From Lachnospiraceae bacterium (GTDB lineage Bacteria > Bacillota > Clostridia > Lachnospirales > Lachnospiraceae), in the NCBI GenBank assembly GCA_015057585.1, contig SVEF01000008.1:62001-126000 (forward strand): 64,000 nt of DNA. The letters run 5' to 3'. The first letter of the stretch is position 1, and each line of letters opens with the position of its first letter. Under the pieces are notes generated by a model. The model saw only the letters and a list, made by a program, of their open reading frames with translations, was not told the origin of the DNA and made no database searches. Both the position numbers and the translations under genes were made by a program. Shown here in pieces: positions 18,529 through 28,278 of the stretch.

Positions 18529-20163
18529 ATGAAATTAAGGCAAAGACTGTATGCAGTATTGCTGGTGGTTTCCCTGATACCGCTGTTTCTGTGTGGGTTG
18601 ATTCTGCTGTATCAGAACAAGAAAAATATAGAAGCCGTAGTGACGGAAAACCTGATTGTGACCTGTGGTTATCAGATTGACAGCATTGAGACATTTTGTG
18701 AGCAGGTTCGTGGCGACATGAGCATCATTGCAAAATATAATTTGGTGCAGGAAAGTCTGATTTCCAGCATGGATGGGAGAATCATTTCCGATACGGAACG
18801 CTCGCATATCGAGTCGCTTTTGGAAGAAAGAAAAAATTACTATGATTATTTGGAATCGATTGCGATTGTGGATGTAAAATTCCGTGTGGTAGCCGCCAGT
18901 GAAAGTTATACGGCCGGAGAAATCAGTGATTTGACCGAAGTAAATGAAAAACTGCTTTCCGGTGCATTCCGAATAGGGAATGTATACACCAGAGAAATCG
19001 ATGGAAAGAAGCGTTCGGCGATGCTTGCCTGTCAGGGGGTATACGCTGACGGAAAACTGATTGGATTTATTGTGGAAGAGATTCTTGCAGAGTATTTTGA
19101 TAAATATCACACAGGAAATAATCTGTGGGAGCACGGTGTGATCCAGATTACGGATGAGTACGGAAAACATATTACGGTTGGAGGCAAAGGAGAGAAAAAT
19201 ACGGCATTTTACGAATTGCAGGAACGCCATGACTCCAAGGTAGTGCAGCAACAGAAGGTAAAGGGATTTGCCAACTCCGGTGCCTTTAGCTATTCTCTTG
19301 GAAATAACAACTATGTTACGTGCTATTCCAAACTGGATTACACGGACTGGATGATCCGCGTGACACTGGAATTGGATTCCTATACAAATCTCAGGTCCCT
19401 GTATCTGGTATTGTTCTTTGCAATTCTCGCGGTGGGCGCGTTTTTAATGATTGCCGTAAATTACTTTATTACGGAACGCATGACCACACCGATTGAAGAA
19501 ATCTGTGAGGTGCTCAGAAGAGTGCAGGATGAGGATGATTATTTCCTGCGGATTCCTGTCCGGAGTGCAGATGAAATGGGTGAACTGCAGTGTGAAATCA
19601 ATCATCTGCTGGGCTGTGTGGCGGATTCCAAGAGAAACGAACAACAGGAGCAGGCACAGCTGACCAGAAAAACGGAGCAGGATCCGATGACCGGTGTTTA
19701 TAATAAGAAGGCAATTGTGGAAATGGTTTTGGAAAAGTCGGAGCGTCTCTCCGGTTCCGGAAGCAAACTTGCGGTTGCATTTGTGGATATCGATGATTTT
19801 AAAGACTACAATACCCTGTACGGACACATGGAAGGGGATCATGTCATTAAATTTGTGGCAAATACATTACGCGGCAGTATTCACGGAGATGTGGGGCGTT
19901 ATGGCGGTGATGAATTTGTATTCTGCATGGAAACACAGGACAGGGAAATTGTAGAGCAGACGGTGAAAATGCTGATGCACAAGTTGAATCAGGGTGTTAT
20001 CAACGGAGTGACCGGTGAGAGAATGTCGATTCCGTGCAGTATCGGTGTTGTATTTGAAGAAGCAGGAAAGACAGAAGGTGCACAGCTGATTAAGGATGCG
20101 GACGAAGCGATGTACGTTGCAAAAGAAAAAGGAAAGAATGCATATCACATTGAATACAGGTAA
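18529..20163 (+). CDS. Membrane diguanylate cyclase (Cache-like sensor, HAMP-like, GGDEF)
   Basis: 544 aa. A membrane helix (residues about 10-28) and a second (about 290-312) bracket an extracytoplasmic sensor domain of Cache type. A HAMP-like segment follows (about 315-370, with MGELQCEINHLL), then a GGDEF domain with an intact YGGDEF motif (residues 458-463), so it should make cyclic di-GMP from two GTP. The inhibitory RxxD site normally a few residues upstream is not present: the corresponding stretch reads IHGD, so product inhibition at that site is unlikely. Cyclic di-GMP typically switches cells between motility and attachment, which fits with three chemoreceptors nearby. The next gene starts 15 nt downstream. 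Confidence 0.9.
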   Translation: MKLRQRLYAVLLVVSLIPLFLCGLILLYQNKKNIEAVVTENLIVTCGYQIDSIETFCEQVRGDMSIIAKYNLVQESLISSMDGRIISDTERSHIESLLEERKNYYDYLESIAIVDVKFRVVAASESYTAGEISDLTEVNEKLLSGAFRIGNVYTREIDGKKRSAMLACQGVYADGKLIGFIVEEILAEYFDKYHTGNNLWEHGVIQITDEYGKHITVGGKGEKNTAFYELQERHDSKVVQQQKVKGFANSGAFSYSLGNNNYVTCYSKLDYTDWMIRVTLELDSYTNLRSLYLVLFFAILAVGAFLMIAVNYFITERMTTPIEEICEVLRRVQDEDDYFLRIPVRSADEMGELQCEINHLLGCVADSKRNEQQEQAQLTRKTEQDPMTGVYNKKAIVEMVLEKSERLSGSGSKLAVAFVDIDDFKDYNTLYGHMEGDHVIKFVANTLRGSIHGDVGRYGGDEFVFCMETQDREIVEQTVKMLMHKLNQGVINGVTGERMSIPCSIGVVFEEAGKTEGAQLIKDADEAMYVAKEKGKNAYHIEYR

Positions 20164-20178
20164 AAGGAGTTTGTTTGG

Positions 20179-23100
20179 ATGGCGAAGAAACAGTTATGGA
20201 ATGACGGATGGAGTTTTGTAGAACTTCCGGTGGAAGAAAAGTCATATGACTTTCCCGAAACGGTCGCGTGGAACCGTGTGGATGTTCCGCATGACTGGAT
20301 GATTTATAAAACACATGATTTATATCGTGACAGCATCGGCTGGTACAAAAAGGAGTTTATCGTAACAGAATTCGCCGGACAGACTCTGTTGCGTTTTGAC
20401 GGTGTTTACATGGATACTACGGTGTATGTAAACGGTGTTGCCGTAAAGGAATGGAAGTATGGCTACTCCATGTTTGAAGCGGACATTACGGATTACATAA
20501 AAGAAGGAAAAAATCTGGTGGCAGTGAGGGTGGTTTACCGTTACTTAAATACCAGATGGTATTCCGGAGCCGGAATATTCCGGAATGTGTGGTGGAAGGA
20601 ACGTGCAGCTAAGCATATCGTCTCCGATGGTATCTATATTACGGAGATCAAAGAAAATGACAGCAGATGGCGTGTGGAATTTGACACGGAACTTGCGGTA
20701 AAAGAAAATCCGGATGAAAACCAGGAACTGACGTTATGGCAGAAACTTTATGATACTACCGGAAACCTGGTGACAGAAGCAAAAGCTTCGGTTATCATGA
20801 CTGCTCCGGAACAGACCTGTTCCCAGGTATTGTTTGTGGAAGAACCGTTGCTTTGGGATATTGCACAGGGGAATCTGTATACGGTTTGCACGGAACTTTG
20901 GCAGGGAGAAAACCTTCTTGAGTGTGAGGAACAAAAGATTGGCTTTCGGACGCTGACTTTTGATGCAAATGAAGGTTTCCTCATTAATGGAAGAAAAGAA
21001 AAGATTTTCGGTGTGTGTGAGCACCATGATTTGGGTTGCCTTGGCGCGGCATTTTCTGTGCCTGCAATGAAGAGAAAACTGTTAAAACTCCGTGAAATGG
21101 GTGTAAATGCCATCCGGACCTCGCACAATATGCCGGCAAAGGAACTGATGGAGCTTTGCGATGAACTTGGATTTCTGGTGGATTCCGAGGCGTTTGACAT
21201 GTGGGAGAGTTCCAAGACGGAATATGATTACGGACGTTTCTTTAACGAGTGGTATCAAAAGGACGTGGCTTCCTGGGTGAGACGTGACCGGAATCATGCA
21301 TCGTTAATTATGTGGAGTCTCGGAAATGAGATTCCGGACACCATGAGAGAAGAAAGAGGACAGGAAATCACCAGAAATTTGCGAGATGCCGTGATTCAAA
21401 ACGATCCGAAACGTCATGTGCCGATTACGCACGGATCGAATTTTATGAAATGGGATTGCGCACAGGGGTGTGCCGGGGAACTGGAATTACAGGGCTATAA
21501 CTATGCGGAGTATTTATATGAGGAACATCACAAAAAGAATCCGCATTGGGTGATCTACGGAAGTGAAACGGCATCGGTGCTTGCCAGCCGTGGAATTTAC
21601 CACTTCCCGAGAGAAAAACATATTTTGTCGGATGCGGATGAGCACTGCTCGGCGCTCGGTAATACGATTACCGGATGGGGTGCAAAGTCTTATGATGCGT
21701 GTATCACAGATGACCGCGACGCAAAATTTTCTCTGGGACAGTTTATCTGGACCGGATTTGACTATATTGGAGAACCGACGCCGTATCAGACAAAGAACTG
21801 TTATTTCGGGCAGATTGACACCGCCGGATTTCCGAAGGATTCCTTCTACCTGTTTAAGGCAGCGTGGGATAAGAATGCAGAGCCTTTTGTACATGTATTC
21901 CCGTATTGGGATTTTAACGAAGGACAAATAATCGATGTGCAGGCATGCACGAATGCGGCTTATGTGGAGCTGTTTGTCAACGGTGTCAGTCAGGGAATGC
22001 AGCATGTGGATCATGAAAAGGACAAAACCCTGACGCTTTGCTGGCAGGTACCTTATGAAAAGGGCAGTATTTGCGCAGTTGCCTATAATGAAGAAAAAGA
22101 AGTTGTGGCAGAAACAAAGCGCCATTCCTTTACGGATGCCGTAAAGCTTTCTGTAACAGCAGAAAAAAATACAATCAAGGCGGATGGTCTGGATCTTGCG
22201 TTTGTAGAGATTTTGGCATGGGATGCGGACGGACATCCGGTGGAAAATGCGAGAAACCGCGTGAAGGTTTCTGTGGAGGGCGCCGGCAGACTGATTGGTC
22301 TGGACAACGGTGACAGCACGGATTTTGATGAGCACAAAGGTGTATCCAGGCGTTTATTCGGAGGGAAACTGCTTGCAGTCATCGGAAGTAAGCAGACCGC
22401 AGGAGAGATTAAGGTGACGGTGACTTCTCCGGGACTTCCGACAGAGGTGCTGACTCTTTATGCGGATGAGGCCCCGCAAATTCCGGGTGTTTCCTGTCTG
22501 GAGGAGAATACCGAACTTCCGGTATATTCAGGAGGTACCGGAGGGCAGAAACTTTTACAGGGAATTGAAGAAATTCCGGTACGGAAAATTGAACTGGTCT
22601 GTGACGGCGACCGTCATATGACGAAAAAAGATGGCTCGGAGAAAAAGCCATCCGTAACGGTGACAGCACATATTTATCCGGAAAACGCAACGTACGATGA
22701 CCTTGTTTTCAAGGCGCTTACGGATACCGGAATTGAAGTGAACTTTGTAACCCTGCAGCGAGACGGAAACCGGGTGACAGTGACGGCAGAAGGCGACGGG
22801 GAGTTCCGCCTGCGTTGTGCTGCATTAAACGGCAGTGCGATAGAGAGCGTACAGTCTGCCTATGAGTTTATGGCAGAGGGAATCGGTGCGGCGGCATTTG
22901 ATCCATACGTGGAGAACAGTACGGGGCTGTTTGATTATCGTACCGAAAACGTGGTGGAAGGAGTGGAACACGGCGTCAACTTCCTTGGTAATGACGGACC
23001 GGAAGCACTGTGTGTGGCAGGCTTTGACCACATGGACTTCGGCGACTACGGTACCGATCGGGTGACACTTTCTATTTTTGCCAATACCAATGATCCTGTC

Positions 23101-23664
23101 ATGTTGCAGATTTGGGAGGGCAGACCGGGATGTGAAGGCAGTGTGATGTTATATGACGGCATTTACCATAAAAAGAGTGAGTGGATGGTATTTCAGCCGG
23201 AGACCTACACGCTGTCAAAAAGACTTCGAGGTGTAACCTCGGTGTATCTTGCGACCAGGGATTCCTATCAGTGCAAGGGCATCGTGTTTGAAAAGCAGGA
23301 GAAGGCATTTGCAAAGCTTTCCATGGCTGACCGGACAACATTGTACGGAGACAGTTTTTCGGTAGCAGGCGATAGGATTGAGCAAATCGGAAACAACGTG
23401 ACCATTGGCTTTGAAGGAATGGATTTTTCAGAAACAAAAACTACTAAAATTACTATCTGCAGCCGTTCACCGTTACAAAAGAGTCCGGTACAGCTCCGCT
23501 TTAAAACAGAGTCCGGCGACAGTATACAGGTTGTGGAAGTACCGGGAAGCGAAAGGTATGAAGAACAGACATTTGAGATAGAACCATTGCAGGGAAGAGG
23601 TACGGTAGAATTTATTTTCCTGCCGGGCAGCCGCTTTGATTTTGCGTGGTTTCAGTTTAGCTAA
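20179..23664 (+). CDS. Glycoside hydrolase family 2 enzyme (beta-galactosidase/glucuronidase type)
   Basis: 1161 aa, no signal peptide, so cytoplasmic. AAAGGAG lies 9 nt upstream of the start. The N-terminal sugar-binding jelly roll (DVPHDWMI; GWYKKEF) leads to an immunoglobulin-like domain and the TIM barrel with the acid/base SLGNEIPDT (Glu384) and the nucleophile YGSETAS (Glu463). WTGFDYIGEPTPY belongs to the active-site rim. About 600 further residues form beta-sandwich domains of the type seen in long GH2 enzymes of gut bacteria. It probably removes beta-linked galactose, glucuronic acid or a related sugar from imported glycans. Exact sugar specificity cannot be decided by eye. It has no carbohydrate transporter next to it, which is unusual for a dedicated utilisation locus. 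Confidence 0.92.
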   Translation: MAKKQLWNDGWSFVELPVEEKSYDFPETVAWNRVDVPHDWMIYKTHDLYRDSIGWYKKEFIVTEFAGQTLLRFDGVYMDTTVYVNGVAVKEWKYGYSMFEADITDYIKEGKNLVAVRVVYRYLNTRWYSGAGIFRNVWWKERAAKHIVSDGIYITEIKENDSRWRVEFDTELAVKENPDENQELTLWQKLYDTTGNLVTEAKASVIMTAPEQTCSQVLFVEEPLLWDIAQGNLYTVCTELWQGENLLECEEQKIGFRTLTFDANEGFLINGRKEKIFGVCEHHDLGCLGAAFSVPAMKRKLLKLREMGVNAIRTSHNMPAKELMELCDELGFLVDSEAFDMWESSKTEYDYGRFFNEWYQKDVASWVRRDRNHASLIMWSLGNEIPDTMREERGQEITRNLRDAVIQNDPKRHVPITHGSNFMKWDCAQGCAGELELQGYNYAEYLYEEHHKKNPHWVIYGSETASVLASRGIYHFPREKHILSDADEHCSALGNTITGWGAKSYDACITDDRDAKFSLGQFIWTGFDYIGEPTPYQTKNCYFGQIDTAGFPKDSFYLFKAAWDKNAEPFVHVFPYWDFNEGQIIDVQACTNAAYVELFVNGVSQGMQHVDHEKDKTLTLCWQVPYEKGSICAVAYNEEKEVVAETKRHSFTDAVKLSVTAEKNTIKADGLDLAFVEILAWDADGHPVENARNRVKVSVEGAGRLIGLDNGDSTDFDEHKGVSRRLFGGKLLAVIGSKQTAGEIKVTVTSPGLPTEVLTLYADEAPQIPGVSCLEENTELPVYSGGTGGQKLLQGIEEIPVRKIELVCDGDRHMTKKDGSEKKPSVTVTAHIYPENATYDDLVFKALTDTGIEVNFVTLQRDGNRVTVTAEGDGEFRLRCAALNGSAIESVQSAYEFMAEGIGAAAFDPYVENSTGLFDYRTENVVEGVEHGVNFLGNDGPEALCVAGFDHMDFGDYGTDRVTLSIFANTNDPVMLQIWEGRPGCEGSVMLYDGIYHKKSEWMVFQPETYTLSKRLRGVTSVYLATRDSYQCKGIVFEKQEKAFAKLSMADRTTLYGDSFSVAGDRIEQIGNNVTIGFEGMDFSETKTTKITICSRSPLQKSPVQLRFKTESGDSIQVVEVPGSERYEEQTFEIEPLQGRGTVEFIFLPGSRFDFAWFQFS

Positions 23665-23688
23665 CAGGGAGAGGAATACAAAAGAGTT

Positions 23689-25380
23689 ATGAAAACAGCA
23701 GAGACAAAAAAGAAGTTAAGATTACAGCCTAAAATCATAGAATGCATGAAGGGATACTCGGCAAAGCAGTTGACGAAAGATGTGGTTGCGGGTATTTTGG
23801 TTGCGGTGATTGCATTTCCGTTGTCCGTAGCACTTGCCATCTCTTCGGGTATGAGTCCGGAGACAGGCCTTTATTCGGCAATTGTGGGAGGTTTTTTTGT
23901 ATCGTTGCTCGGCGGAAGTAAGGTAAACATCGGAGGTGTTACTGCAGCAACGGTAATGACCGTCTTTCTGATTATTGAAGACTACGGTCTGGTTGGTCTT
24001 GCACTTGCCACGATTCTGGCGGGGCTGATTTTAATTGTCTTGGGTCTTCTGAAGGCCGGTGTGCTGCTTCGGTATATTCCGAGAACGATTACCCTCGGAT
24101 TTACCGCCGGAATTGCCATGGGTATTTTTTCGGGTCAGTTAAAGGGATTTTTCGGACTTGACATGGGGGCAATCCCGGTCAAGGTATTGGATAAGTTTGC
24201 TGCTTATGCGAAAGTGACAGATACCATCCATATACCAACATTACTGGTCGGTTTGCTGGCACTTGTTGTATTGATTGTGCTTCCGAAAATAAAATATATC
24301 AACAAGATTCCGAATTCGCTGGCGGCAATTTTAATTACCACTCCGGTGGTGATGGCAATGAATGCCCGTGGGATGGAAGTTGAGACAATTAAAAGCGTGT
24401 ACGGGGAAATTCCAAGTCATTTTCCGACACCGAAGTTGCCTCAGTTTTCCTGGCAGTTAATTGAAAATATTTTACCGTCAGCATTTACGATGGCAATTTT
24501 AATTGCTATCGTATCGTTACTTGCCTGTGTGGTCACCGATGGTCTTATGGGAGAAAAACATGACTCCAATCAGGAACTGATTGCACAGGGAGTTGCCAAT
24601 ATTTTTTGTGGTTTGTTTGGTGCTGCGCCGGTAGCCGGTGCGGTAGCCAGAGCGTCCAACAGTGTGAAGAGCGGCGGACGTACCCCGATTGCGGGAATCG
24701 TGCACAGTATTGCAGTGACGGTGATTTTGCTCTGCATGATGCCGCTTGCCGGCTATATCCCGATGCCGACACTGGCAGCCATCCTCATTTTGGTGGCTTA
24801 CAACATGAGTAACTGGAGAGAGTTTGTGTTAATTGGGAAAACAGCGCCGAAGACAGACTTTCTTGTTCTGATTACGACATTCGTCGCGGGTGTTGTTGTG
24901 GATTTGTTATTTGCGGTGGAAGTAGGCGTGTTATTATCGGCCGTATTGTTCCTGCGTAAAATTTCCAACACAACTACCATTCGGCAGTGGACGGATACCT
25001 GTGATGTACCGGATCCGGAAAACCCGCAGAACAGTCACTTTAAGCAGATTCCGGAGAAGACGTTGGTGTATGAGATTGACGGACCGATGTTTTTTGCAAC
25101 AATCGATGAGTTAATCAGTCACATGTCGATTCATCGTGTCACAGATGTTATCATTATTCGTATGCGTGGGGTACAGACAATTGATTTTACTGCCATTCGC
25201 GCGCTGGAAAATCTGTTGGCATTGTGTCAGAAGAAGAATATCAGGTTGATTTTTTCGCATACGCTCGAAAAGCCGTTTGAAGCAATGAAAAAAGCGGGTT
25301 ATGTGGATAAGGTAGGCGAAGAGAATTTCTGTGAGAATATCGATGCAGCGATTGAGCGTGCCAAACAGTTTATTCAGTAA
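23689..25380 (+). CDS. SulP-family anion transporter with STAS domain
   Basis: 563 aa. About 12-14 membrane helices (residues 30-430) with the SulP signature near the N terminus (ISSGMSPETGLYSAIVGGF, preceded by FPLSVALA), and a cytoplasmic STAS domain at the C terminus (about 450-563; VTDVIIIRMRGVQTIDFTA). SulP proteins carry sulfate, bicarbonate or dicarboxylates; the substrate cannot be told from sequence alone. The gene begins 24 nt after the GH2 gene and ends 25 nt before the coiled-coil gene, so all may be read together, but a functional link is not obvious. Confidence 0.9.
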   Translation: MKTAETKKKLRLQPKIIECMKGYSAKQLTKDVVAGILVAVIAFPLSVALAISSGMSPETGLYSAIVGGFFVSLLGGSKVNIGGVTAATVMTVFLIIEDYGLVGLALATILAGLILIVLGLLKAGVLLRYIPRTITLGFTAGIAMGIFSGQLKGFFGLDMGAIPVKVLDKFAAYAKVTDTIHIPTLLVGLLALVVLIVLPKIKYINKIPNSLAAILITTPVVMAMNARGMEVETIKSVYGEIPSHFPTPKLPQFSWQLIENILPSAFTMAILIAIVSLLACVVTDGLMGEKHDSNQELIAQGVANIFCGLFGAAPVAGAVARASNSVKSGGRTPIAGIVHSIAVTVILLCMMPLAGYIPMPTLAAILILVAYNMSNWREFVLIGKTAPKTDFLVLITTFVAGVVVDLLFAVEVGVLLSAVLFLRKISNTTTIRQWTDTCDVPDPENPQNSHFKQIPEKTLVYEIDGPMFFATIDELISHMSIHRVTDVIIIRMRGVQTIDFTAIRALENLLALCQKKNIRLIFSHTLEKPFEAMKKAGYVDKVGEENFCENIDAAIERAKQFIQ

Positions 25381-25405
25381 TCCGAAGGGAAATTAGGAGG
25401 AAGAC

Positions 25406-26287
25406 ATGTCAGAAAAACTTGAACAGACTATGAAAAAAATACATATTTACCTTGCGAACTGTAAGGAAAGTGCATATTCCAGTGAAGAACTGATTGTGTC
25501 AAAGAAGCGTATTTTCTCGTTGCTTGAGGATTTGAATTATGCAGTTTATGAGGTGATGGAGCAGTATGAGGCAACCGTGGCTGCAAGAGACCGCGGACTT
25601 GCCATGGTGGAACGCCAGGCAGCGGACATTAAAGAGGATGCTGTGCACCGTGCTGAAGAAGTGTATGCCTCTTCGCTTTTATATACGCAGGAGGCAATCG
25701 CGGAAATGCAGAACGCTCTGGAGTACACGTTTGAGAAGACAAAGAGAGAATATGAGATGCTGATGCAGGGATATCAGGAGAAGATGCAATACCTGGAGCA
25801 GGATTCTCAGGAGATTGTTTCCCAGTTGTCTGCGATGGCGGACGCCAAAGTTTATCTGCACATGATTGAGGATATTAATGCAAAACGTAAGGGGATGTCG
25901 GAGAAAGAACGCGCAGAAGAGGAGGCGACGCATTCCAAAAAGATTGGCAGCGCGGCAGACAGTGGCGCGGATGAGATACCAAAGGATGAATTTGAGAGCA
26001 AGATGTCGGCTCAGATTGTGGTAGAGGTACATGAGACGCCAAAGATTCCGGAAGGCTTCGGCAAGGGAAAGAGAAAGAAAAAAGGTAAGCAGGCACCGGA
26101 TGAGTCCGGACAGGTAACGAGCCAGGAACTCGATGCGGAGTATTTTGCGTTTCAGGAGGAACAGCAGGCGGCACTGGCAGAGCAGGTGGCAGAAGAGAGT
26201 GCTCCGGCCGAGGAACCGGAGGATTTCTTAAAGAGTGCGCTGCGGAAACTGACATCAGGCGGGAAAAAGGCAAAAGAAAAACAGTAG
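25406..26287 (+). CDS. Uncharacterised coiled-coil protein with charged C-terminal tail
   Basis: 293 aa, start set by TTAGGAGGAAG. I do not recognise a named family. Residues 1-165 are almost entirely helical with heptad character, including a long Glu/Gln-rich stretch (about 60-150). The middle is charged. The tail holds a basic block KGKRKKKGKQ (about residue 220) and then an acidic, glutamine-rich segment. There is no signal peptide or membrane helix, so a cytoplasmic scaffold or cell-division-type protein is possible, with superficial likeness to DivIVA-like coiled coils. It sits between a transporter and a surface lipoprotein, which could suggest an envelope role. Function unknown. Confidence 0.75.
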   Translation: MSEKLEQTMKKIHIYLANCKESAYSSEELIVSKKRIFSLLEDLNYAVYEVMEQYEATVAARDRGLAMVERQAADIKEDAVHRAEEVYASSLLYTQEAIAEMQNALEYTFEKTKREYEMLMQGYQEKMQYLEQDSQEIVSQLSAMADAKVYLHMIEDINAKRKGMSEKERAEEEATHSKKIGSAADSGADEIPKDEFESKMSAQIVVEVHETPKIPEGFGKGKRKKKGKQAPDESGQVTSQELDAEYFAFQEEQQAALAEQVAEESAPAEEPEDFLKSALRKLTSGGKKAKEKQ

Positions 26288-26312
26288 AGACAGACAGGAG
26301 ACAAAAATCTGC

Positions 26313-28010
26313 ATGAAGAAGAAAATGGCAGTGATGATAGGTATCACGATGATATTAATTATAGCGGGTTGTAACCGGGGAGATGCTCGGCCAACCTACG
26401 GGCCTTCGGCCGGAAAAGAAGAGACCGGGAACAAGCCGGGAGTGACGCGGGCGGCAACACTGCCGCCGACACAGACACCTGTGCCGACTGAAACACCGAC
26501 GCCGGAGCCAACAGCGACGTTTACGCCGACACCGATGCCGAGTCCGACAGCGACGCCAATACCGAGCCCGACAGAAACACCTGCGCCGACACCTACGCCG
26601 GAGCCGACAGCGACCGAGGCTCCACAGGCGACTTTTACGCCAACGCCGACACCAACGCCTGCGTATACCTATAAAGAACTGGATAAGACAACGATGTGGG
26701 CAACCACAAATGTATATATGAGATCACTTCCGGCCAAAGACGGAGAGGTTTTGGATCTGGTCCGGAAAGGAAATAAAGTGACCGTGACCGGGCAGTGCAA
26801 TGAGACTAACTGGTATGTGGTTGCGTACAATGGTCAGAACGGCTATGTCTGCAATGATTATCTGACGAAGACAGCACCGGCAACCCCAACCCCGACCCCT
26901 CGTCCGACGGCAACCCCAACGCCGACTCCGCGGGAGATTGCCTTTAACGGGGATGCAGTTTTAAACATCCGTATGGTGGGAGATGCCCTGATTCACGGGA
27001 ATGTATATAAACAGTGTAAAAAGAGCGACGGTACCTATAATGCTGATATTTTGTACAAGCATGTGAAGGATGTGATTGCAGAGGCAGATATTGCGATTTT
27101 AAATCAGGAAACGATTCTTGTGGAAGATGAGGACGATTATTCGACCTATCCGCAGTTCGGAAGTCCGTATGCCATCGGACAGGCGGCGGTGGATGCAGGG
27201 TTTGACGTGATTGCACATGCGACCAATCATACTCTGGATAAACGTCTCGCGGGTGTCAGACAAACATTGGCTTTTTGGAAGGACAAGCCGGTAACGGTTT
27301 TGGGTATCCATGAAACCAAGGAGGAAAGCGATATTGATTATGTTTCCTGTGAGGGAATCACGATTTCGTTTGTGAATTATACCTACGGCTTAAACGGCCT
27401 CGACAAATATATGGAAGATGAGACCTATATTGTGGATCTGCTTTCCGATAAAAATATTGAGAAGACGGTGGCTGAGGCAAAGGCGACTTCGGATTTGATG
27501 ATTGCGGTGCTGCACGTTGGTACAGAGTATGTGTATACCCCGTCAAGTTACGCCATCAAACAGGTCGACCGCTTTATTGATGCCGGAGCTGATATCGTGC
27601 TCTGTGCGCATCCGCATGTCGTGGAAACTTACGGGATGAGAACCACATCCAAGGGAAATCAGGCACTGGTGTATTACAGCCTTGGTAATTTCGTTTCCTC
27701 GCAGAATAAGATTCCGCGCATGATTGGCGGTATGGCGGATATTACCCTTGGCATTACTAAGGATGCGGAAGATGTGACGATTGAACTGCTTGACTATACC
27801 ATGACACCAGTGGTTACGCACATTGCAAGCGGAGACAAGATTACAACGTATTTCCTGTCGGATTACACCGAGGCTCTTTGTGCAAAGCACAAGTATTTTC
27901 AGGAGGAGTCTCTGAAACTGGACGATTTGTACCGGCTCTATGATGAGATGGTAACGGAAGCAGACCATTTAATCAGCAGAGAGTGGGATGAAAAAATTTA
28001 TATCGACTGA
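26313..28010 (+). CDS. CapA-family metallophosphatase lipoprotein with SH3 domain and Pro/Thr linkers
   Basis: 565 aa. Lipoprotein signal ends at IAGC (Cys20). A long Pro/Thr repeat linker (about residues 45-120) joins a bacterial SH3 domain (about 125-187, with MRSLPAKDGEVLDLV and NGYVCNDYL), a second Pro/Thr linker, and a CapA/PgsA-type calcineurin-like domain (about 210-500). That domain has RMVGDALIHGN, ILNQETI, ATNHTLD, VLHVGTEY and VLCAHPHVVE, the metal and phosphoester site blocks. CapA proteins act in poly-gamma-glutamate capsule metabolism; related ones may handle wall polymers. No capB/C genes are nearby, so a capsule role is uncertain. The SH3 domain suggests peptidoglycan binding. 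Confidence 0.9.
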   Translation: MKKKMAVMIGITMILIIAGCNRGDARPTYGPSAGKEETGNKPGVTRAATLPPTQTPVPTETPTPEPTATFTPTPMPSPTATPIPSPTETPAPTPTPEPTATEAPQATFTPTPTPTPAYTYKELDKTTMWATTNVYMRSLPAKDGEVLDLVRKGNKVTVTGQCNETNWYVVAYNGQNGYVCNDYLTKTAPATPTPTPRPTATPTPTPREIAFNGDAVLNIRMVGDALIHGNVYKQCKKSDGTYNADILYKHVKDVIAEADIAILNQETILVEDEDDYSTYPQFGSPYAIGQAAVDAGFDVIAHATNHTLDKRLAGVRQTLAFWKDKPVTVLGIHETKEESDIDYVSCEGITISFVNYTYGLNGLDKYMEDETYIVDLLSDKNIEKTVAEAKATSDLMIAVLHVGTEYVYTPSSYAIKQVDRFIDAGADIVLCAHPHVVETYGMRTTSKGNQALVYYSLGNFVSSQNKIPRMIGGMADITLGITKDAEDVTIELLDYTMTPVVTHIASGDKITTYFLSDYTEALCAKHKYFQEESLKLDDLYRLYDEMVTEADHLISREWDEKIYID

Positions 28011-28020
28011 TGAAATTACA

Positions 28021-28057
28021 AAAGACGTCTGCGGCGGTTGCCGGCAGGCGTCTTTTT
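28021..28057 (+). terminator. Terminator after the CapA-family gene
   Basis: AAAGACGTCTGC pairs with GCAGGCGTCTTT (one wobble), followed by T run. Confidence 0.85.
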
Positions 28058-28069
28058 CTGATACTGTAT

Positions 28070-28107
28070 TTGGAAAAAAGAAAACTCCTGAAGAAATCTT
28101 CAGGAGT
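28070..28107 (-). terminator. Terminator of the tRNA-Leu transcript
   Basis: 11-bp inverted repeat ACTCCTGAAGA/TCTTCAGGAGT; read on the minus strand it is followed by TTTTC and a further T run. It lies just downstream of tRNA-Leu(AAG). Confidence 0.82.
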
Positions 28108-28116
28108 CTTAGCCAA

Positions 28117-28199
28117 TGCGGAAAAAGGGACTTGAACCCTCACGGTCGGGGACCACATGATCCTTAGTCATGCCTGTCTGCCAATTCCAGCATTTCCGC
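28117..28199 (-). tRNA. tRNA-Leu (anticodon AAG)
   Basis: Cloverleaf with 7-bp acceptor stem GCGGAAA/TTTCCGC, D arm TTGGCAGACAGG, anticodon stem CATGA/TCATG with loop CTAAGGA (anticodon AAG, reads CUU), a long variable arm typical of leucine and serine tRNAs, and T arm GGTTCAAGTCC. Discriminator base is A; CCA is not encoded. It is read from the minus strand after tRNA-Leu(CAG). A34 would be expected to be changed to inosine to read more than CUU, which is uncommon outside tRNA-Arg in bacteria. Confidence 0.93.
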
Positions 28200-28278
28200 A
28201 TCTCGCTCAATGAGCACTTTGGTATTATACAACACAAAAACCGGTTTGTAAAGACCTAATTTTTAAAATTGTATAAAG

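Noticed and set aside
21514-22335. 273-codon minus-strand frame inside the GH2 gene
   Set aside because: Antisense shadow of codon bias; the plus strand carries intact GH2 catalytic motifs.
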